From Kalmusia sp. IMI 367209 (lineage: Eukaryota; Ascomycota; Dothideomycetes; Pleosporales; Didymosphaeriaceae), in assembly GCA_027946365.1 (NCBI GenBank), contig JAPEUQ010000007.1, forward strand, positions 1,178,001 to 1,242,000: a DNA stretch of 64,000 nucleotides. Direction: 5' to 3'. A program made the translations under genes and the position numbers. The notes under the pieces were generated by a model. It had not been told where the DNA came from. It searched no databases and saw only the letters and a program-made list of their open reading frames with translations. Positions 35,399 through 47,700 of the stretch are shown one piece after another. Each line of letters begins with the position of its first letter. Within the stretch, counting starts at the first letter, position 1.

Positions 35399-36925
35399 GG
35401 CTACACGCCGTAGCTCAACCAGCTGTGGCAAGGAGAATCAGCATGCAGGCAAGCCATTGGGAGGTGTGCGATCCAGTGGAGGCCACCCCGAGAGGGGGGC
35501 GGCGAGGCTTTTGAGGAGCGGCTGTGCGCAGACGCTGAGGTTTGAGGATCGAAGCGTATTACGGTGGGTAACCAGCACGGGCACGACGCGACGGGGTACA
35601 CAGGGCTGAATCACTTACAAGCCACAGCTTCTATAATTGCGTTCAATGCAGGGCCCTTTGCCAACCCAACGCTTCCAGACCATGGAGCTAGTTCGTCTTC
35701 CTTCAGCGGAAGCACGGCGGGGAAGCGCGTGAATAAGAAGAGCAGCGAAATGAGCGAAGTGAGCGGCGGGCTTCCAGGCAGCCCCTCGGCGAGCCATGGC
35801 ATCATGAGTCCGGCTCGTGAGACTTCTTTGTCCGTCGCTGTCCTCTGCCAGATGTGCGTCTCCGGCCCCCGGTTCCTTAACCCTCCGTTGATCAGACCGA
35901 CCCAACCGAAACACGAACCGCATCCGGCAAGTCGCATGCACAGACAGTGGCTTCAGGTGGCTTCATTGGGCCCTCGTTGTTTGTTTGAACCTCTGTGGCT
36001 CCCTGCTCGCATGCCATCCCCGTTTCGGGACCACACGTTGCTCCTGGCGCTCCTTTTGCCAGTGCGTATTCGTACCCTTTCGTTCACGGAGAGCCTCGAC
36101 CTGCTCAGCACATGCTTACCGGCCCACGTGCTATTTTCGCGCCCGCGTGGAAATTGCTATAAGACTGCGAGCGAGTTGGTCGTCGACAAAGGGTTTGGGG
36201 AGGGGAGGCCTGTCCCGCTATCCGCGTCTTCCGGGCGAGCAAATGCAGCAAATGGGCCGTCTGCTGACACGCCTCCAGCTGCATCGATGAAAATCCAGAG
36301 GAGCGGCCTCCGGAGCGTCTACGAGTCCACTCGTATGCGTGCGAGCCCGTCTACCGGCGTCTGCGTAAATTTTAGCCGACGCGGAACGAAAGGCTATACG
36401 GGCGTTAGTTTCACCCAGGCACCCGTGCGGACTTCGAAGCTGAGCCTGCTGCGGCTACTGCTGCTACTGCTGCTGCTATACAGCAAGTCTGACGCCTTCC
36501 GCTATAGCAACAGCTGTCAGATTGCCTCAAATGTCCGCCACGGACTGACGCCGTCAGGATCGTCGCAAGTAGTTCGTTGAAGCCAGAACGGACAGCTGCG
36601 GGCGCTAGACTAGCCTGTCCAATGACGCGCCCCATACCTCGCACCTCACCGCCACACAACACCACCTGCCACCAACAGCAGCTGCGACACTTTTCTGCAC
36701 ACACACACACACACACGCATACACGCCTGCAGAACCCCCACAGCCCGCGTCTTTGAGTGGCTCAAACACCCTCTGCATCATCTCTACTCCTACTCCTCCT
36801 GCGCTTCCCAGTCAGCCGTGACCAGCTGCCTACGCGCCAGAAACGCGCCAACAAAGTCTGACCAAGCTCGGATCACTTCCATCGGCGCTCTCGTCAGCGA
36901 CTCGTGATATCAACATTGGTTGAGC
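35399..36925. promoter_or_regulatory. Divergent intergenic region, 1.5 kb
   Basis: This holds the promoters of the basic-tailed protein (-) and the SET gene (+). It contains a CTG-rich tract (36446-36479) and a CA microsatellite (36698-36716). A 338-codon plus-strand frame crosses it but looks non-coding. Confidence 0.4.
36698..36716. repeat. (CA)9 microsatellite
   Basis: A dinucleotide run about 210 bases upstream of the SET-gene start, probably in its promoter or leader. Confidence 0.9.
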
Positions 36926-39132
36926 ATGTCTAGTATCGGCGGCCAACCGTCGCAACAGAACACTCAACGCGGAAACTCCGCTCATGACTCTCCGGTCGAA
37001 CGCCTAGTCCACTGGTTCAAGGCAGATCGTGGCGAGCTGAATCCTGATGTCGAGATCGTTTACAGCGACTCGAGCGGCTACCACTGTCGTGCTGCCAGGG
37101 AGCTGAGCTCATCGGTGGTGGCTAAGTGCCCCCTCAGCCTTACCCTCTCGCATCTCAACCTCGATCACACACAATCAATAGTGCCTCACGTGGAGAGCCC
37201 ACTTGCAAAGTGTCTAGGGCAGGTACCGAATAGTGTATTGACATATCTTCTCCTAATTGAACAACGCCTCAGTCCCGACAAGCATCGCCTGAGATGGTAT
37301 CCATACATTGCCTGTCTTCCAGAGCCGGATTCCATGACGACCCCACTCTGGTTCAGCGATGAGGATATGCAGTGCCTCGCTGGTACAAACCTTGCGCAAG
37401 AAACTAGTGTCAAGCTCGATCAGCTCACCAAGAAATGGAACCAAGCCATAGAAGTCATGAAAAGGGTTGGCGTTGATTCGGAGATTTTTAGCTTGTAAGT
37501 CTTGTCAGAATGCACGTGAGCGGCAGGTACCCGTTAGTCTCCATCGGTACGCTATATAGGCAATCATGCATTGGAGTCCCAACTATGGCACCCCAGCGCT
37601 ACCAGTAGATTGGGACATGACTAGGCAATTCAAGGTGCTCTGCAACCCGTAAAGACATCTCGACAGAGGACCGTAGTACTGCTTTAGAAGCGATGTTGCG
37701 TCCAGATCTCGGGGCACCATCGCAGAGCCCAATGTTTGATTACGTATTGTACTCTACTAGTCATCGGCCTGAGTCCTCGTGTATCTTGGATACCCGACGT
37801 GTTCTGTAATGTCCAGGGCCTCTACTAACAGACAGCAGTGAATGGTTCCTTTGGGCAGCAACCATCATCTCCTCGCGGGCCTTCATATCTACACATATAC
37901 TACCTGACGAGGAAACATTCCCCATTCTCTTTCCAGTGGTAGACATCCTGAATCATTCACCAACCGCAAATGTCGAATGGGACTTCCATCCACTCCAGGA
38001 TTTCACACTCAAAGTACTTGGCTACGATGGGATTCGTCCTGGTGACGAGCTCTTCAACAATTACGCACCTAAGCAGAACGATGAGCTCCTCCTCGGCTAT
38101 GGTTTCTGCGTTGAAGATAACCCCGTAGAGCAGTTCGCCATCAAAATGCGGTTACCGTCGCCGGTCGAACAAGCCGCAAGGAGCATGAAACTGTTTGAGC
38201 CGAGCAACGTTCCTTTCGGCATGGATACGTCGTTCCTAAAGTCTGACCTGAAAGATGAACCGCAGTACTTACGTCCAAAAGGCCATCCGTTTGGGCGCTA
38301 CATGAACCAAATCCCGTTCTTCCAAGGCATTCCATCTTCAATCGTGCACACGTTCTTCATCAAGGCCTTGATGAACCTCAACATGCAACCAAGTGACGCT
38401 TACAAGGGCACCTCGCCTGCACCTAGACTCGTCCTAGAAGTCCTACTCCTACTATACGAAGCAATCGACCAACGAAGCCGAACTCTTCCCCTCTCCCTCG
38501 AAAATCAAAGAACCTCTCCCAAGCAAAAGCACGCTGGCATTTACCGCGACGGCCAAGCACGCATCATCCATGCGATCCGCACCGAACTCAAAGCCGCAAT
38601 CGACAGCTTCAGATGGCACGAAGGCATGGAACATAGGGAGCCAGGTCCACGCATTTTTTCCACCACTGAAGCTTTGATTCACCTGATCACAGAGCTCCCA
38701 GCCCACGCTGCACAATTCACGAACGCGCTAAGCGAACAATTCGGCATTCATGTGTCAAACTTTGCACAGTATGGTAGAGATATAGCGTCCCTCGAAGTCG
38801 AGGATCGCCCCGCTGAGCTGTACGTTTGGAAGCTCCTGCTCTGCTTGTTCGCCGTGGTTCACTCCCAGAACCTGGACAATGGAGCGCAGAGCATGATCCG
38901 CAGCTGGAACACTGACCTGATCGCGCAACACCCGCTGCCGGATGATGCCGATGGCGTGGACGCAGAGCCCTTGCAGGAGTTCATACTGGGGGTGCAAGGG
39001 GAAGGGGAGCGAGTCGCAAGAGCGTATGTGTGGGCCGATGAGATTGTGGATCGGTTTGCGTTTCCGCTTGTAGAGGGAAACGAGGACCTGCAGAGGATTT
39101 GCATGTTTTTGCAGGCTCCAGGTAGGCAGTGA
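36926..39132 (+). CDS. SET-domain lysine methyltransferase (RKM/SETD6/LSMT-like)
   Basis: Exons 36926-37494 and 37836-39132 encode about 621 aa. N-terminal sequence (GYHCRAARELSSSVVAKCPL) starts a split SET domain. After the intron come WFLWAATIISSRAF, VVDILNHSPTANVEW with the NHS motif at 229-231 (cofactor binding), and DELFNNYAPKQNDELLLGYG with the catalytic-site Asn-Asn-Tyr near 264. The C-terminal half matches the helical substrate-binding domain of this class, whose members methylate ribosomal or other non-histone proteins. The intron is 341 bp, far above the window's usual 43-67 bp, and ends in a CAGCAG tandem acceptor; both choices keep frame. I saw no supported extra exon inside it. 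Confidence 0.88.
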
Positions 39133-40074
39133 GGCGTTAGGAAAACAACGAGGCGAAACGAGGCGGGCGGTTTGTGCATGTATAACTTAGACTTGAACGA
39201 TAGAGTTTCTGAATAGGCACCACCTTGGATGTACACCGAGCGTGCATCTGACGTACCAAACAAAGGTCTCCTGGGACTTTGGAGAAGACCTTTGAGGCTC
39301 TTGGTCGTTGCATCAAGCTCCATCTCCCAACCTAACGAAAAATACCAATCTTGTCACATAGCCATCTGCGGCATGTCCATAATCTTCAGTTCCAGACCCA
39401 TTTCCCCTCCTTAGCTACACTGTGTTCTCCAACATTCGCCTTCCCAATTAACAACGCCATGCTGCCCCTGAGAAAGGTGCAGGCTGGAGTCTTTGGTTTC
39501 TTTTACACAATGTATAACAATAGTACTTCGACTTCCAAACGGAGGTTGGGTATGAGTACTCGTTACCTAATCTTGAACTACTAACCATTCCTCTTTCCTC
39601 TGGAGTAGTAGAAACGATGTGCACCACGTTATCGCAGACAATCGAATCAAGAGTATGTGGACCGATTTGATGACGCATGAATGGTGCTCTGTCCTCTGAG
39701 ATGGGCTTGGCTGCTTGCGTCCATGGGAGGGGCGGATTTTGAATGGAGGATGAGGAGGCTGGATAGATGTCTCAGGTAGCTACGTGTGTACTCTAGGAGC
39801 TGGGGGAATGCCATTAGAGGGTGCGTTTTGGTGCTTATTGGGGAGGACAGATATCGGTAAATGTGCTACTATTCGAATGGCAAAGAGTCCTTCCAATACA
39901 TGACCGAGCTCGCGGAATAACGATCCTCATGTCTCATTTGCAATTATCGTGCGTCTAGGACGCAAGGCGCATCGCCCCGTATAACGAGCAAATTAACTCC
40001 TCCCCACGCCCATTACGCCGCCAATTACTCATCCCTCATAACGTCGTGAACCACAGCCCTCATTCCGAACGCAC
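39133..40074. other. Convergent 3' intergenic region
   Basis: This lies between the SET gene and the convergent membrane-protein gene. Only short chance frames are present. Confidence 0.4.
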
Positions 40075-42003
40075 TCACCAAGCGATTACCCCCTTCACTC
40101 CACGGCCCCGAAGATGCCCACCCTTCCTTCGCCCTCCGACCCCACGCCTCCTCCGCCAAACGCTTCTCCTCGTCAATTTCGATCCCTCGTAAGAAACCCA
40201 CCCATCACCCATCAGCCCCTCGCTCCTCCCAGCATCCACCTCGATGGCCGCATGCCCCTCCCTGTCCCCTGCAACTCTCACCACCAACCGACCGTTCCCC
40301 TCGTCCGGATCGCTCAGCAGCCACACGTGCTTGGGCATCTTCTGGCCCTCCTGCGCGACCATGTGGTCTGCCGCGCGCGCGAGGTGCGTCCCGCCTCGGC
40401 TGGCGGCGATGACGAGATCGCGCGGATCCAGGTAGTTGAAGCGCGTGAGGCGGGACCAACCGCGCGTGCGGACGGCTTCGACGAGCACGGCGCAGATGAT
40501 GAAGAGGTTGAGCGCGAAGATGGCGTAGATGTAGGCGGGCTGGCCGAACTGCAGCGCGTACACGTAGACGCGGGCGGGCCGTGCGGCGTACTCGCGGCCG
40601 ACCATGAGCTGGGCCGATGCGTAGGCGACTAGCATGTCGTCTGCCATGGCGGTGATGGAGTTTGTCAGGCCCCCGAGGGTGATGTCCTCGGGCGTGAGGG
40701 GCGGCGACCACGGTATCATGGCGTATGCTGCTACGCTAGAGTTGAGGGCTTCGCCGAGGAGCGAGACGTAGAGGTTGGTCAGGTCGTTGGAGAGGAGCTC
40801 AAACTGGCGGACGACGGTGCGCGTGATGTTGCGCTCGGGATTGAAGTCTGCCACCGTGCGGTCGGGTCGGACTGTGATGTTGAAGTTGGACATGTCAACG
40901 GTTACGTTGAACAGCGTCGGGGTAAAGGCGAGCTCGCACTGTGTGTTGTTGAGGTGGGCGTAGGATTCTCCTGCCGTGATGGCTACGTAGCGGCGGGGGG
41001 AGAGCTCGCTGTACGCTACGCCCATGGCTACGATGGCTTTCGCATTGTGCCCGATGTAGTTTGAGTATTCTGGGCCTTCGACGCTGTCCGGGAGACTCCC
41101 TGCTGCTGAGTAGATCCACTCGTTGACAGGACCGGAAAGTGTGAAGTTGGAGGTTTGGTTGTAGATGCATGTAACATTGGTGATGTAGCCTTCCTCCTGG
41201 TACATGTATCCGGCCGCGTTGGGGAACTGTGCAATTTCCCCGTCGCCTAGTCCCGCGACAGAACCTACGCCGTACGACCGACCTGTGTAGCTGTATTGGG
41301 TGTTGTCAATTTTGGCATGGAGGAGATTCGCCGAATCGTTGGTAGATGCCCCGGCTGCCGATGAGAGTAGAGGCCCAATGAGCTGTTGTCCTACAGAGTA
41401 TGTGAAGAGGCCCCTTTGGCTGCGAAACGATGGTCCTGCCTTGCCTATCTCCATGGGATACTCTCGAATCAACGACACATTTCCGTAGCTCGGCACGGTC
41501 ACGTAAATGTCGATCGGCGTAGAGCTTACAAGCGGCGTGAAAGAACCAGCCCATAACGCAGCAGGCACTAGACTCAGGAAGACTGCAAACAGGACAGGGA
41601 AGAAGAAGCGTAGTGGTAGGTCCCAGTCCACCCTCGGGATGCTCATGTCCACCCATGTCCGCAACACATCGAGAGAGACGCTCGCCTTTGTCAGTCGCAG
41701 TCGTAAAGCGTAGTTGATCAGCTTGCAGACCACGGCCACATGTATGACGCCGAAGAAGGCCGCGAGCAGCTGAACCGTGAAGGCGGCCGAAGCTGGAAAC
41801 TGATTTGCCACTCTGAAAACGACGCCCGTGGCGCGCCATTGGTATCGATCCGCTGCAAGCAAAGTGGTGGCCAAAGTCGTCGTAATCACTAAGCCGTAGA
41901 ATGTGTTGTGTAGCATCCAGTGGCTGTATTGCGCGGTCCTGCCGTCGCTTCCTGTCCCTTGTTGTCCCCCATGACGGCGTGAAAAGGTCGGCTGGCGAGC
42001 CAT
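40075..42003 (-). CDS. Fungal membrane protein with large glycosylated outer domain
   Basis: A single exon from ATG 42003 gives 642 aa; the frame extends a few codons upstream without an ATG. Four hydrophobic segments are visible: FYGLVITTTLATTLLA, FTVQLLAAFFGVIHVAVVC, FFFPVLFAVFLSLVPAALWA and, near the C-terminus, IYAIFALNLFIICAVLVEAV. Between the third and fourth is a luminal or extracellular domain of about 330 residues with many N-glycosylation sequons (NVSL, NVTC, NQTSNFT, NVTV, NITV, NITR, NSSV) and a few Cys. The cytosolic C-terminus ends in an Arg-rich patch (RRSVWRRRRGVGGRRK). The layout matches a widespread Pezizomycotina membrane family of unknown function. A 5' leader intron is possible. 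Confidence 0.78.
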   Translation of the reverse strand: MARQPTFSRRHGGQQGTGSDGRTAQYSHWMLHNTFYGLVITTTLATTLLAADRYQWRATGVVFRVANQFPASAAFTVQLLAAFFGVIHVAVVCKLINYALRLRLTKASVSLDVLRTWVDMSIPRVDWDLPLRFFFPVLFAVFLSLVPAALWAGSFTPLVSSTPIDIYVTVPSYGNVSLIREYPMEIGKAGPSFRSQRGLFTYSVGQQLIGPLLSSAAGASTNDSANLLHAKIDNTQYSYTGRSYGVGSVAGLGDGEIAQFPNAAGYMYQEEGYITNVTCIYNQTSNFTLSGPVNEWIYSAAGSLPDSVEGPEYSNYIGHNAKAIVAMGVAYSELSPRRYVAITAGESYAHLNNTQCELAFTPTLFNVTVDMSNFNITVRPDRTVADFNPERNITRTVVRQFELLSNDLTNLYVSLLGEALNSSVAAYAMIPWSPPLTPEDITLGGLTNSITAMADDMLVAYASAQLMVGREYAARPARVYVYALQFGQPAYIYAIFALNLFIICAVLVEAVRTRGWSRLTRFNYLDPRDLVIAASRGGTHLARAADHMVAQEGQKMPKHVWLLSDPDEGNGRLVVRVAGDREGHAAIEVDAGRSEGLMGDGWVSYEGSKLTRRSVWRRRRGVGGRRKGGHLRGRGVKGVIAW

Positions 42004-43910
42004 CCACGGCGGCTTGAACACTATCCAAGATGAAGATCCATGAGAATTTAATGAACAAGAGTAGTTGATGAGAATGAGAGAAAGAAGTAACCAAGAAAGG
42101 AAATCCAGAGGTCAGCCCTACGAGGGCCACCAAAAGAGTGACCTACCTTGCCATGGAAGTCTGGGTGGTTAGCATGCACTTGTGCTGCATATCCGGTTGT
42201 AGGTTGAGGCGGTATGCACTTATCCGCATGAATCGATGTTTACAATCGGGCTTGTGCGGCTGACAGCGTCTCTGCATCAAACCAAAAGGAATGTGTTGCT
42301 TCTCGTGACAAGCCCCAACTCAAATACTGCAGCGTGCATTGCATCGCAAGACGAGAATATCGGTGGCGAAACTGCCGATGAAGGCTTTTTTTAAAAGAGA
42401 CCTGGATTTATGCATGATCTATGTTTGGTGACTGCCCAGCCATTCTTCGCTTGGGAAAGTTGAAGGACAATGGCGCAAGTGAGTTGAGGGACGACCACGT
42501 GCGATTGAATCTCGCATCTAATCTCATCTCGTTTGGTAAACTTGGATCAGTGATGGGACGATACTGCCAGACGAACCTACGAACCCAGCGCCCGGTGCCG
42601 TGAAGATAGCGCAAGGCCATGGATCCGACTGACTCTGAGGCATCCTGTTCGGCACGAAGCGAGAGAACTGTTCGGCTAGGACGCGTTCACGGCGCCTTCC
42701 ATCGTTCGACAAAGGCGCGATGCACCTCAACCGTCAGGCGGTGACTGAGTAGTGGGCAGCAATCTACTACGACGCTCCTCGGGGTCAAAAAAGTATAGCT
42801 TCGCAAAACCGAGATGACAGGAGCAACGGTCAATATAAACTAGCAGCAACAAGTCATCCGTGAAGATATCGAGCCGCACTCACGATGCGCTCTGGAAGAA
42901 TGGTGGAGCATGTGGGCATGTCCACGGGGCTGCAGAATATCCGCGAATGAGGAAGGCGCGTCCCCAAACGTCACTTCGTCTTGGCAGGCATCAACCTGAA
43001 ACGCCATCCCATCGCCCACGTTTGATCTTCAGCTTGATGCAATGCAGGAGTTGGACGGTGATGTCTCCTGCGTAGACGACGCGTAGCACAATGAATTGAA
43101 GACGGCGATGCACGGCACCATGAGAGAGGTTGACGATGCTGGGACGCCACTGACCGGTCAGAGGCGAGTGTGGGTGTCTGCCGCGTAGGGCTGCGCCTCC
43201 CAGCTATGTAGTGTACCGCCACGATATGTGGCTGAAGCCGGTCTGCAGCTCGTACGAGGCAGAAAAATCTTTCTTGACGTTCGGGGATATTTACCGAGTA
43301 TCGAGGTGTCTGCCGAAGTGGTGTGGAGGCGTGCTGTTCAAAGCTCCGGCAAAAGATGCTGTGTGCGGCTGACGACCGGTGTAAGCGTACTCTGGGCCAC
43401 GATAACCACTAGAGGCGTTCTTGGTGCGTGCCTGCATATGTCTCTCCGAATGATGTGCCGCAGGGAATACAGTGAGCACACCATGCCCAACAAAGGTGCG
43501 CATGCTTAGCATATGGACCCTTGTTGTGTGTGTGTGGGTAAGATAGCGACGGGAAGGACTACGCTTACGGTGTGAAGGCGGAGATTGCAAGGGCACGAGC
43601 GAAGGACAGGCGAAGAAGCCGGTGGTATGGATTTCGGAGTCATCTTTCATTATCGTCATCGCATAGTGCGAGACGTATGCTATCTGTGCTAAGGATATCG
43701 AGTGCGGCACGCCGGCCGCTGCCATGATGCGCCTGTAAAAATGCTAGAATTACCTCCCTTCGCGCCGTCGCAATGCTATGCAAATGCCAATTGATGGTGT
43801 CAATCATCTTCCAAGAAATGTTGCTTAGGTTCCCATCCAGTAGGCACCACATCAATGATATATCCCGACTAGCTTTTTCGTGACATGACAAAAGAAAAAA
43901 AGCGATGGTG
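42004..43910. other. Intergenic, 1.9 kb
   Basis: Upstream of the membrane-protein gene and downstream of the cyclin gene, both on the minus strand. Overlapping short frames have no protein-like character. A GT run (about 43523-43536) is present. Confidence 0.4.
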
Positions 43911-44978
43911 TTAGTACGCTGCTTGGCGGCCCGTGTAGGTCCCAGCGAACATTCGGTTGAAGAAGCCACCCGACGTCTTTGCCTTCTTGGTGGCCTTGTC
44001 GTCGTACAGTGGAAGTGAATGTTGAAGCTTCGAGTGCGTGACGGGCGCGTTGATATGTACAAGCGTGGCGCCGCTGTCTGCATCGTAGTGCTGAACAATG
44101 GCCTCGGCAGGTTCTTCCGTGAAGCTCATGGGAGAATCGGACGAAGTGGAAACGGATGAGCTGCGCGTGGGTGGCGACAGAGACGGGGTCCGCGATGCAG
44201 CGCGAGAAGAGGGCGTAGGGTAGGCGCGAAGGCGCTGTCCCATGGCGTATGACGAGAAGGTGGTGGAAGATTCGTAGGCAGACATATCTGAGCGAGATCG
44301 GTGGTGATCCGGAGTAAATGTGTACTGCTGGCGGGCCAATTCCTTCTCGCGCTCAGCAGCCCTGACCTTCTCGGCCTGGCGTGCTTGCCAGATGCGGATG
44401 GGAGCCAGGAACGGCTCAAGATGGTAGTAGAGATCGTCAGGATTGATGCGCAAGTCCCAGTCCAGGAGGAAGAGGAGCTGCTTCTCCATGAGGTTTACCT
44501 CGGTGATGGAGAAGCCAAAGTTCTCGTAGCCCCGAACCGCACTGTACCTAGCCCAGTGCTTGTTCTTGGGGGAGGAGTCGTTCAGGTTCTTGGCGGCGAG
44601 GATGAGGGAGGCCAAAAAGATGCGGTGAACGGTGCATCGCATACCCTTGGCGACCGGGGGGAGACGAGACTTGAGTCGGCTGAGGTAGACGAGTGAAGTC
44701 ATGAGGGTGGGGACCTGGACATGTGACCGCTCGACAAGAGACGTGATGAATTCTTCGAGAGAGGGGAGAGCAGGTTCGCCGTAGGGGTTGGCAGCATGCT
44801 GAGGAGGCGATGCTGGGGGTGTTGGGGGAAGGTTCTTGTTGAGATGTGATGGTTCGCAACGGATGACTTGTGCGGCCTTGGAGGCGAGGTAGGAGATCAT
44901 GTCCGGAGACACGGGCAGCTGGATGAAGTGGTCCAGGGCAGCCTTGTTCTCGGCAGCGAGGTTGGGTGAGTAAGTCAT
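43911..44978 (-). CDS. Pho85-type cyclin (PCL1/2-like)
   Basis: A cyclin that activates a Pho85-like kinase in G1 or morphogenesis. A single exon of 355 aa from ATG 44978. The cyclin box spans about residues 70-190: [57 protein letters not shown], then [20 protein letters not shown] and [20 protein letters not shown], the standard PCL helix order. The C-terminal half is Ser/Thr/Pro-rich and probably phosphorylated, ending in [20 protein letters not shown] very long upstream region without genes (over 2.5 kb, GC-rich) fits a regulated cell-cycle gene. No introns are visible. Confidence 0.92.
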   Translation of the reverse strand: MTYSPNLAAENKAALDHFIQLPVSPDMISYLASKAAQVIRCEPSHLNKNLPPTPPASPPQHAANPYGEPALPSLEEFITSLVERSHVQVPTLMTSLVYLSRLKSRLPPVAKGMRCTVHRIFLASLILAAKNLNDSSPKNKHWARYSAVRGYENFGFSITEVNLMEKQLLFLLDWDLRINPDDLYYHLEPFLAPIRIWQARQAEKVRAAEREKELARQQYTFTPDHHRSRSDMSAYESSTTFSSYAMGQRLRAYPTPSSRAASRTPSLSPPTRSSSVSTSSDSPMSFTEEPAEAIVQHYDADSGATLVHINAPVTHSKLQHSLPLYDDKATKKAKTSGGFFNRMFAGTYTGRQAAY

Positions 44979-47700
44979 GATGGCGATGTGTTGTTGTTGC
45001 TGTTGATGCTAAGAGACGAGAAGCTGGTCCGTCTTAAAACAATGGTCGATTGCTTGGGCGTCGACGAATGATGTGAATTCGAGTAGGGATATCAGCCTCC
45101 CGAAATTGAATGAGCCGTGCAAGGCGGAGATGATGGGGTTAACCGGTGGGTCGGCTGTCTGTCGAAGCTGTGTAAGCTGAGCCCGAGGCTGTACGCTTGT
45201 GTGGCTGGCGGTTGGGATGGACGAGTGATGGAAAGAAGGCAGACGAAAATTAAGAGCTACAGTGTTCCGGCCGGCGGAAGGCGCAAATGGTGGATGGCGG
45301 GAAAGAAAGAATGAAGAACGACTGGGCGGACTGCAAGGAGTCTTATGGATGGCACTGCCAGGGAAAGGTGTGGAAGGGGAGAATGGGAGGCGATGGTCGT
45401 GATTGGCCAGCGACCGTGTCGAGCCTGCCGAGGGACTGAAGGGAAAGGGAGGGGGTGAGGGATGCTGGGAGGAGAAGCGAACTGCACTGACCGAAAGATT
45501 GACAGCCTGCGGCAGCGACGTGATACTTAATAGTGGGCGTCGGGCGGGAAGAGCAGCGCGATGCTGGTTTGAGCGTGCTGCTGGGAGGAATGCTGGTGCG
45601 GGATAGCGCGCTGGCGGGACTGCAGGCGCTAGCCAATGGATGCCCGGTGCCGTCTACGTTTCGCTTGGTGCGCGCCAGCGAACACTCGGGCCAGGCGGTT
45701 AACTGGCTGTCTGGGGGCTCTCTATGCGAGGTGAGAGGTGCGTCTGAGGGGAGATCCAAAAGAGGCGTGTTTCAAGACGGCCTGCCTCGATTCGCTGCCT
45801 GCCAGTTGTTTGCAAGGGCCCGACGCTAATTGCAGAAACGGCGCCTGTCAGCCAATCTCCTGGTCGTCTGTGTTTCAAAGGGAGGTCGCTGTTTGTTTTA
45901 GAAGATGCCGCTCACTTCAGGCGACAACGTGGATCCGTTGGTCGAGAGGAAATGGGGACGCAAAGAGAGAGAATCGACAATGGGGAGCGAATGCGGGTCC
46001 GGCAGACGCGAGCAGCACGACTACTGATAACTGTGCAGCGCGGTGGCCGGCGGGATGACTCTCGGGTGGTCTGGTGGTCTGGACGTCTGGACTGGAGGTC
46101 ACGATGGGGACAATTGTGAGGCGGTGAGTGGTATGCGTGGTAACGCGTGGGGACGATGTGCCTCTGGGCCCGGTAGGTTCAGTGAATGGCAGTCGACCAC
46201 GACGCAGCCAGCAACGCATCCATATATCTCTGGCACAAGCATCTCCTGCCCTGCCGGACTTCGCCAGCAACAGTGACGACTGTGTGTGGCCCAAAGCTCG
46301 GAGGGAAGACCCTCGCGCAAATTTGCCATTGCACCCCAGCCCCCCTAGCCTATACCTTCGTGCAGCAGCCGAGGAACCATCGGACTGTGAGCGACGGCTG
46401 TCGCCCGGATAGGGAAGGACGCATCTCTGCTCGCCATCACGGACGCGTGTGTGCGACACGGCAGCGCTGACTGTGGCATCCTCTCCACGGACGCGATCCG
46501 GGATGCCAGTGGCTGGCGCCCCCCCAGCGGCTGTGGCTGCGACATGCTCTCTGCGGGGGCGCAGCAGAGCCACCCATCTGAACGAACAAGTCGGCCGAGA
46601 TCGACGCCTTATGCGATGCAAGGGCTGCAGGCTCATTGGATCGTGGGCGAAACCTCGTTTCGACTCGAGTCTTTTGACAGATGCCCTATGGCCGCCCCTG
46701 GGGTGGGTCGCGAGGCCTGGGCGTGGATGCTACCCAGCAGCAGCAGCAGCATCATTCACCACGCTCAGCTGCCACACTGCTGCAGTAGCACGTCCACTGA
46801 TGTCTGCAACCGGAGGCCCGCAAGGCCGGAGACTCACGTCTTCGTCGCCAATCACCCGTCCATGGCGGTCCGGACCCTGCCATTCTCTGCTTCTCTTCAC
46901 CAAGCGCCGCCAGACACTGCCTCAGCAGACACGACACCAACCGTGGCCAGGAACGGCGTTGCCTCCAGGCCTCCTTCTAGAAGGCCATGGCGCCCAAGAC
47001 GTCCAAGACATCCAACAAAGACACAACGCCTGCCTTGTCAGAGACGAGCAGATGCGCTTGCCAGCTGGCGTCTCGGGAGCGCCGCCCCCATTCTGCTCGA
47101 CCATGTTCGCGCTCGTGCGGCGTCCATCCGGCGGTAATCGTGGGGTCAAGGACGGTCACAAGCGCCCAACAGCGCTCGGATGCGAATCTCCGTGCTACGA
47201 ATATTATGCGCGCTGCCCATACGAAGACGACCTTCAAAAGCGAAGCGCTCTTTTGCGGCTCCGTGCCCCCCGTGCCCCCCCCCTTCCGATGCGGCACGCA
47301 CGGTTCACGCTACCTCAATTTAGATGTAGCCGCCCATTCAAGCGCTGCTGTGGCTCCAAATATGGATCTGCAACGACCGCTTCAGGTTGTCAAGAAAGGG
47401 TGCTACAGTATGCGCAGAAGCCCTCCCTTCCCTCCTTCCCGTGTTAGATGTTGTTCTGGCGTGAGCCCGTCGCCCATGGCCCGTCATGCTTGCGCAGACC
47501 AACCAAACATCAGCCCCCGCGTCCTCGTCCTCTCGTTCGACGCTAATCGTAAAACTGCGTGCTTGCTTGACTCATGGGCAATGGATTGGATGGGGCTGCC
47601 TACTCGCTGCGTAAGACAACACGAAGGCATTCCATTTTGACTGACTCAGTGGTTACGTACGACGCTTAATGCTCTTCTGTATACTGCGCAAGTCGCTTCG
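44979..47700. other. GC-rich upstream region of the cyclin gene, no supported gene
   Basis: Long frames occur on both strands and overlap each other in different registers, as expected in GC-rich non-coding DNA. They are rich in Arg, Pro, Ser and Ala and show no domain. A (CAG)5 run lies at 46735-46749. The region may be an extended promoter and leader of the cyclin gene. Confidence 0.45.

Noticed and set aside
34502..35413. 303-codon plus-strand frame opposite the basic-tailed protein
   Set aside because: Gly/Ala/Arg-rich shadow of a gene with clear conserved-looking blocks on the other strand.
35564..36580. 338-codon plus-strand frame upstream of the SET gene
   Set aside because: Non-ATG-like start context, a poly-Leu tract made by CTG repeats, no domain and promoter-type location; probably chance in GC-rich DNA.
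45917..47640. Frames of 217-332 codons on both strands
   Set aside because: They overlap one another in several registers, are Arg/Pro/Ser/Ala-rich and lack any motif; typical of GC-rich non-coding sequence.
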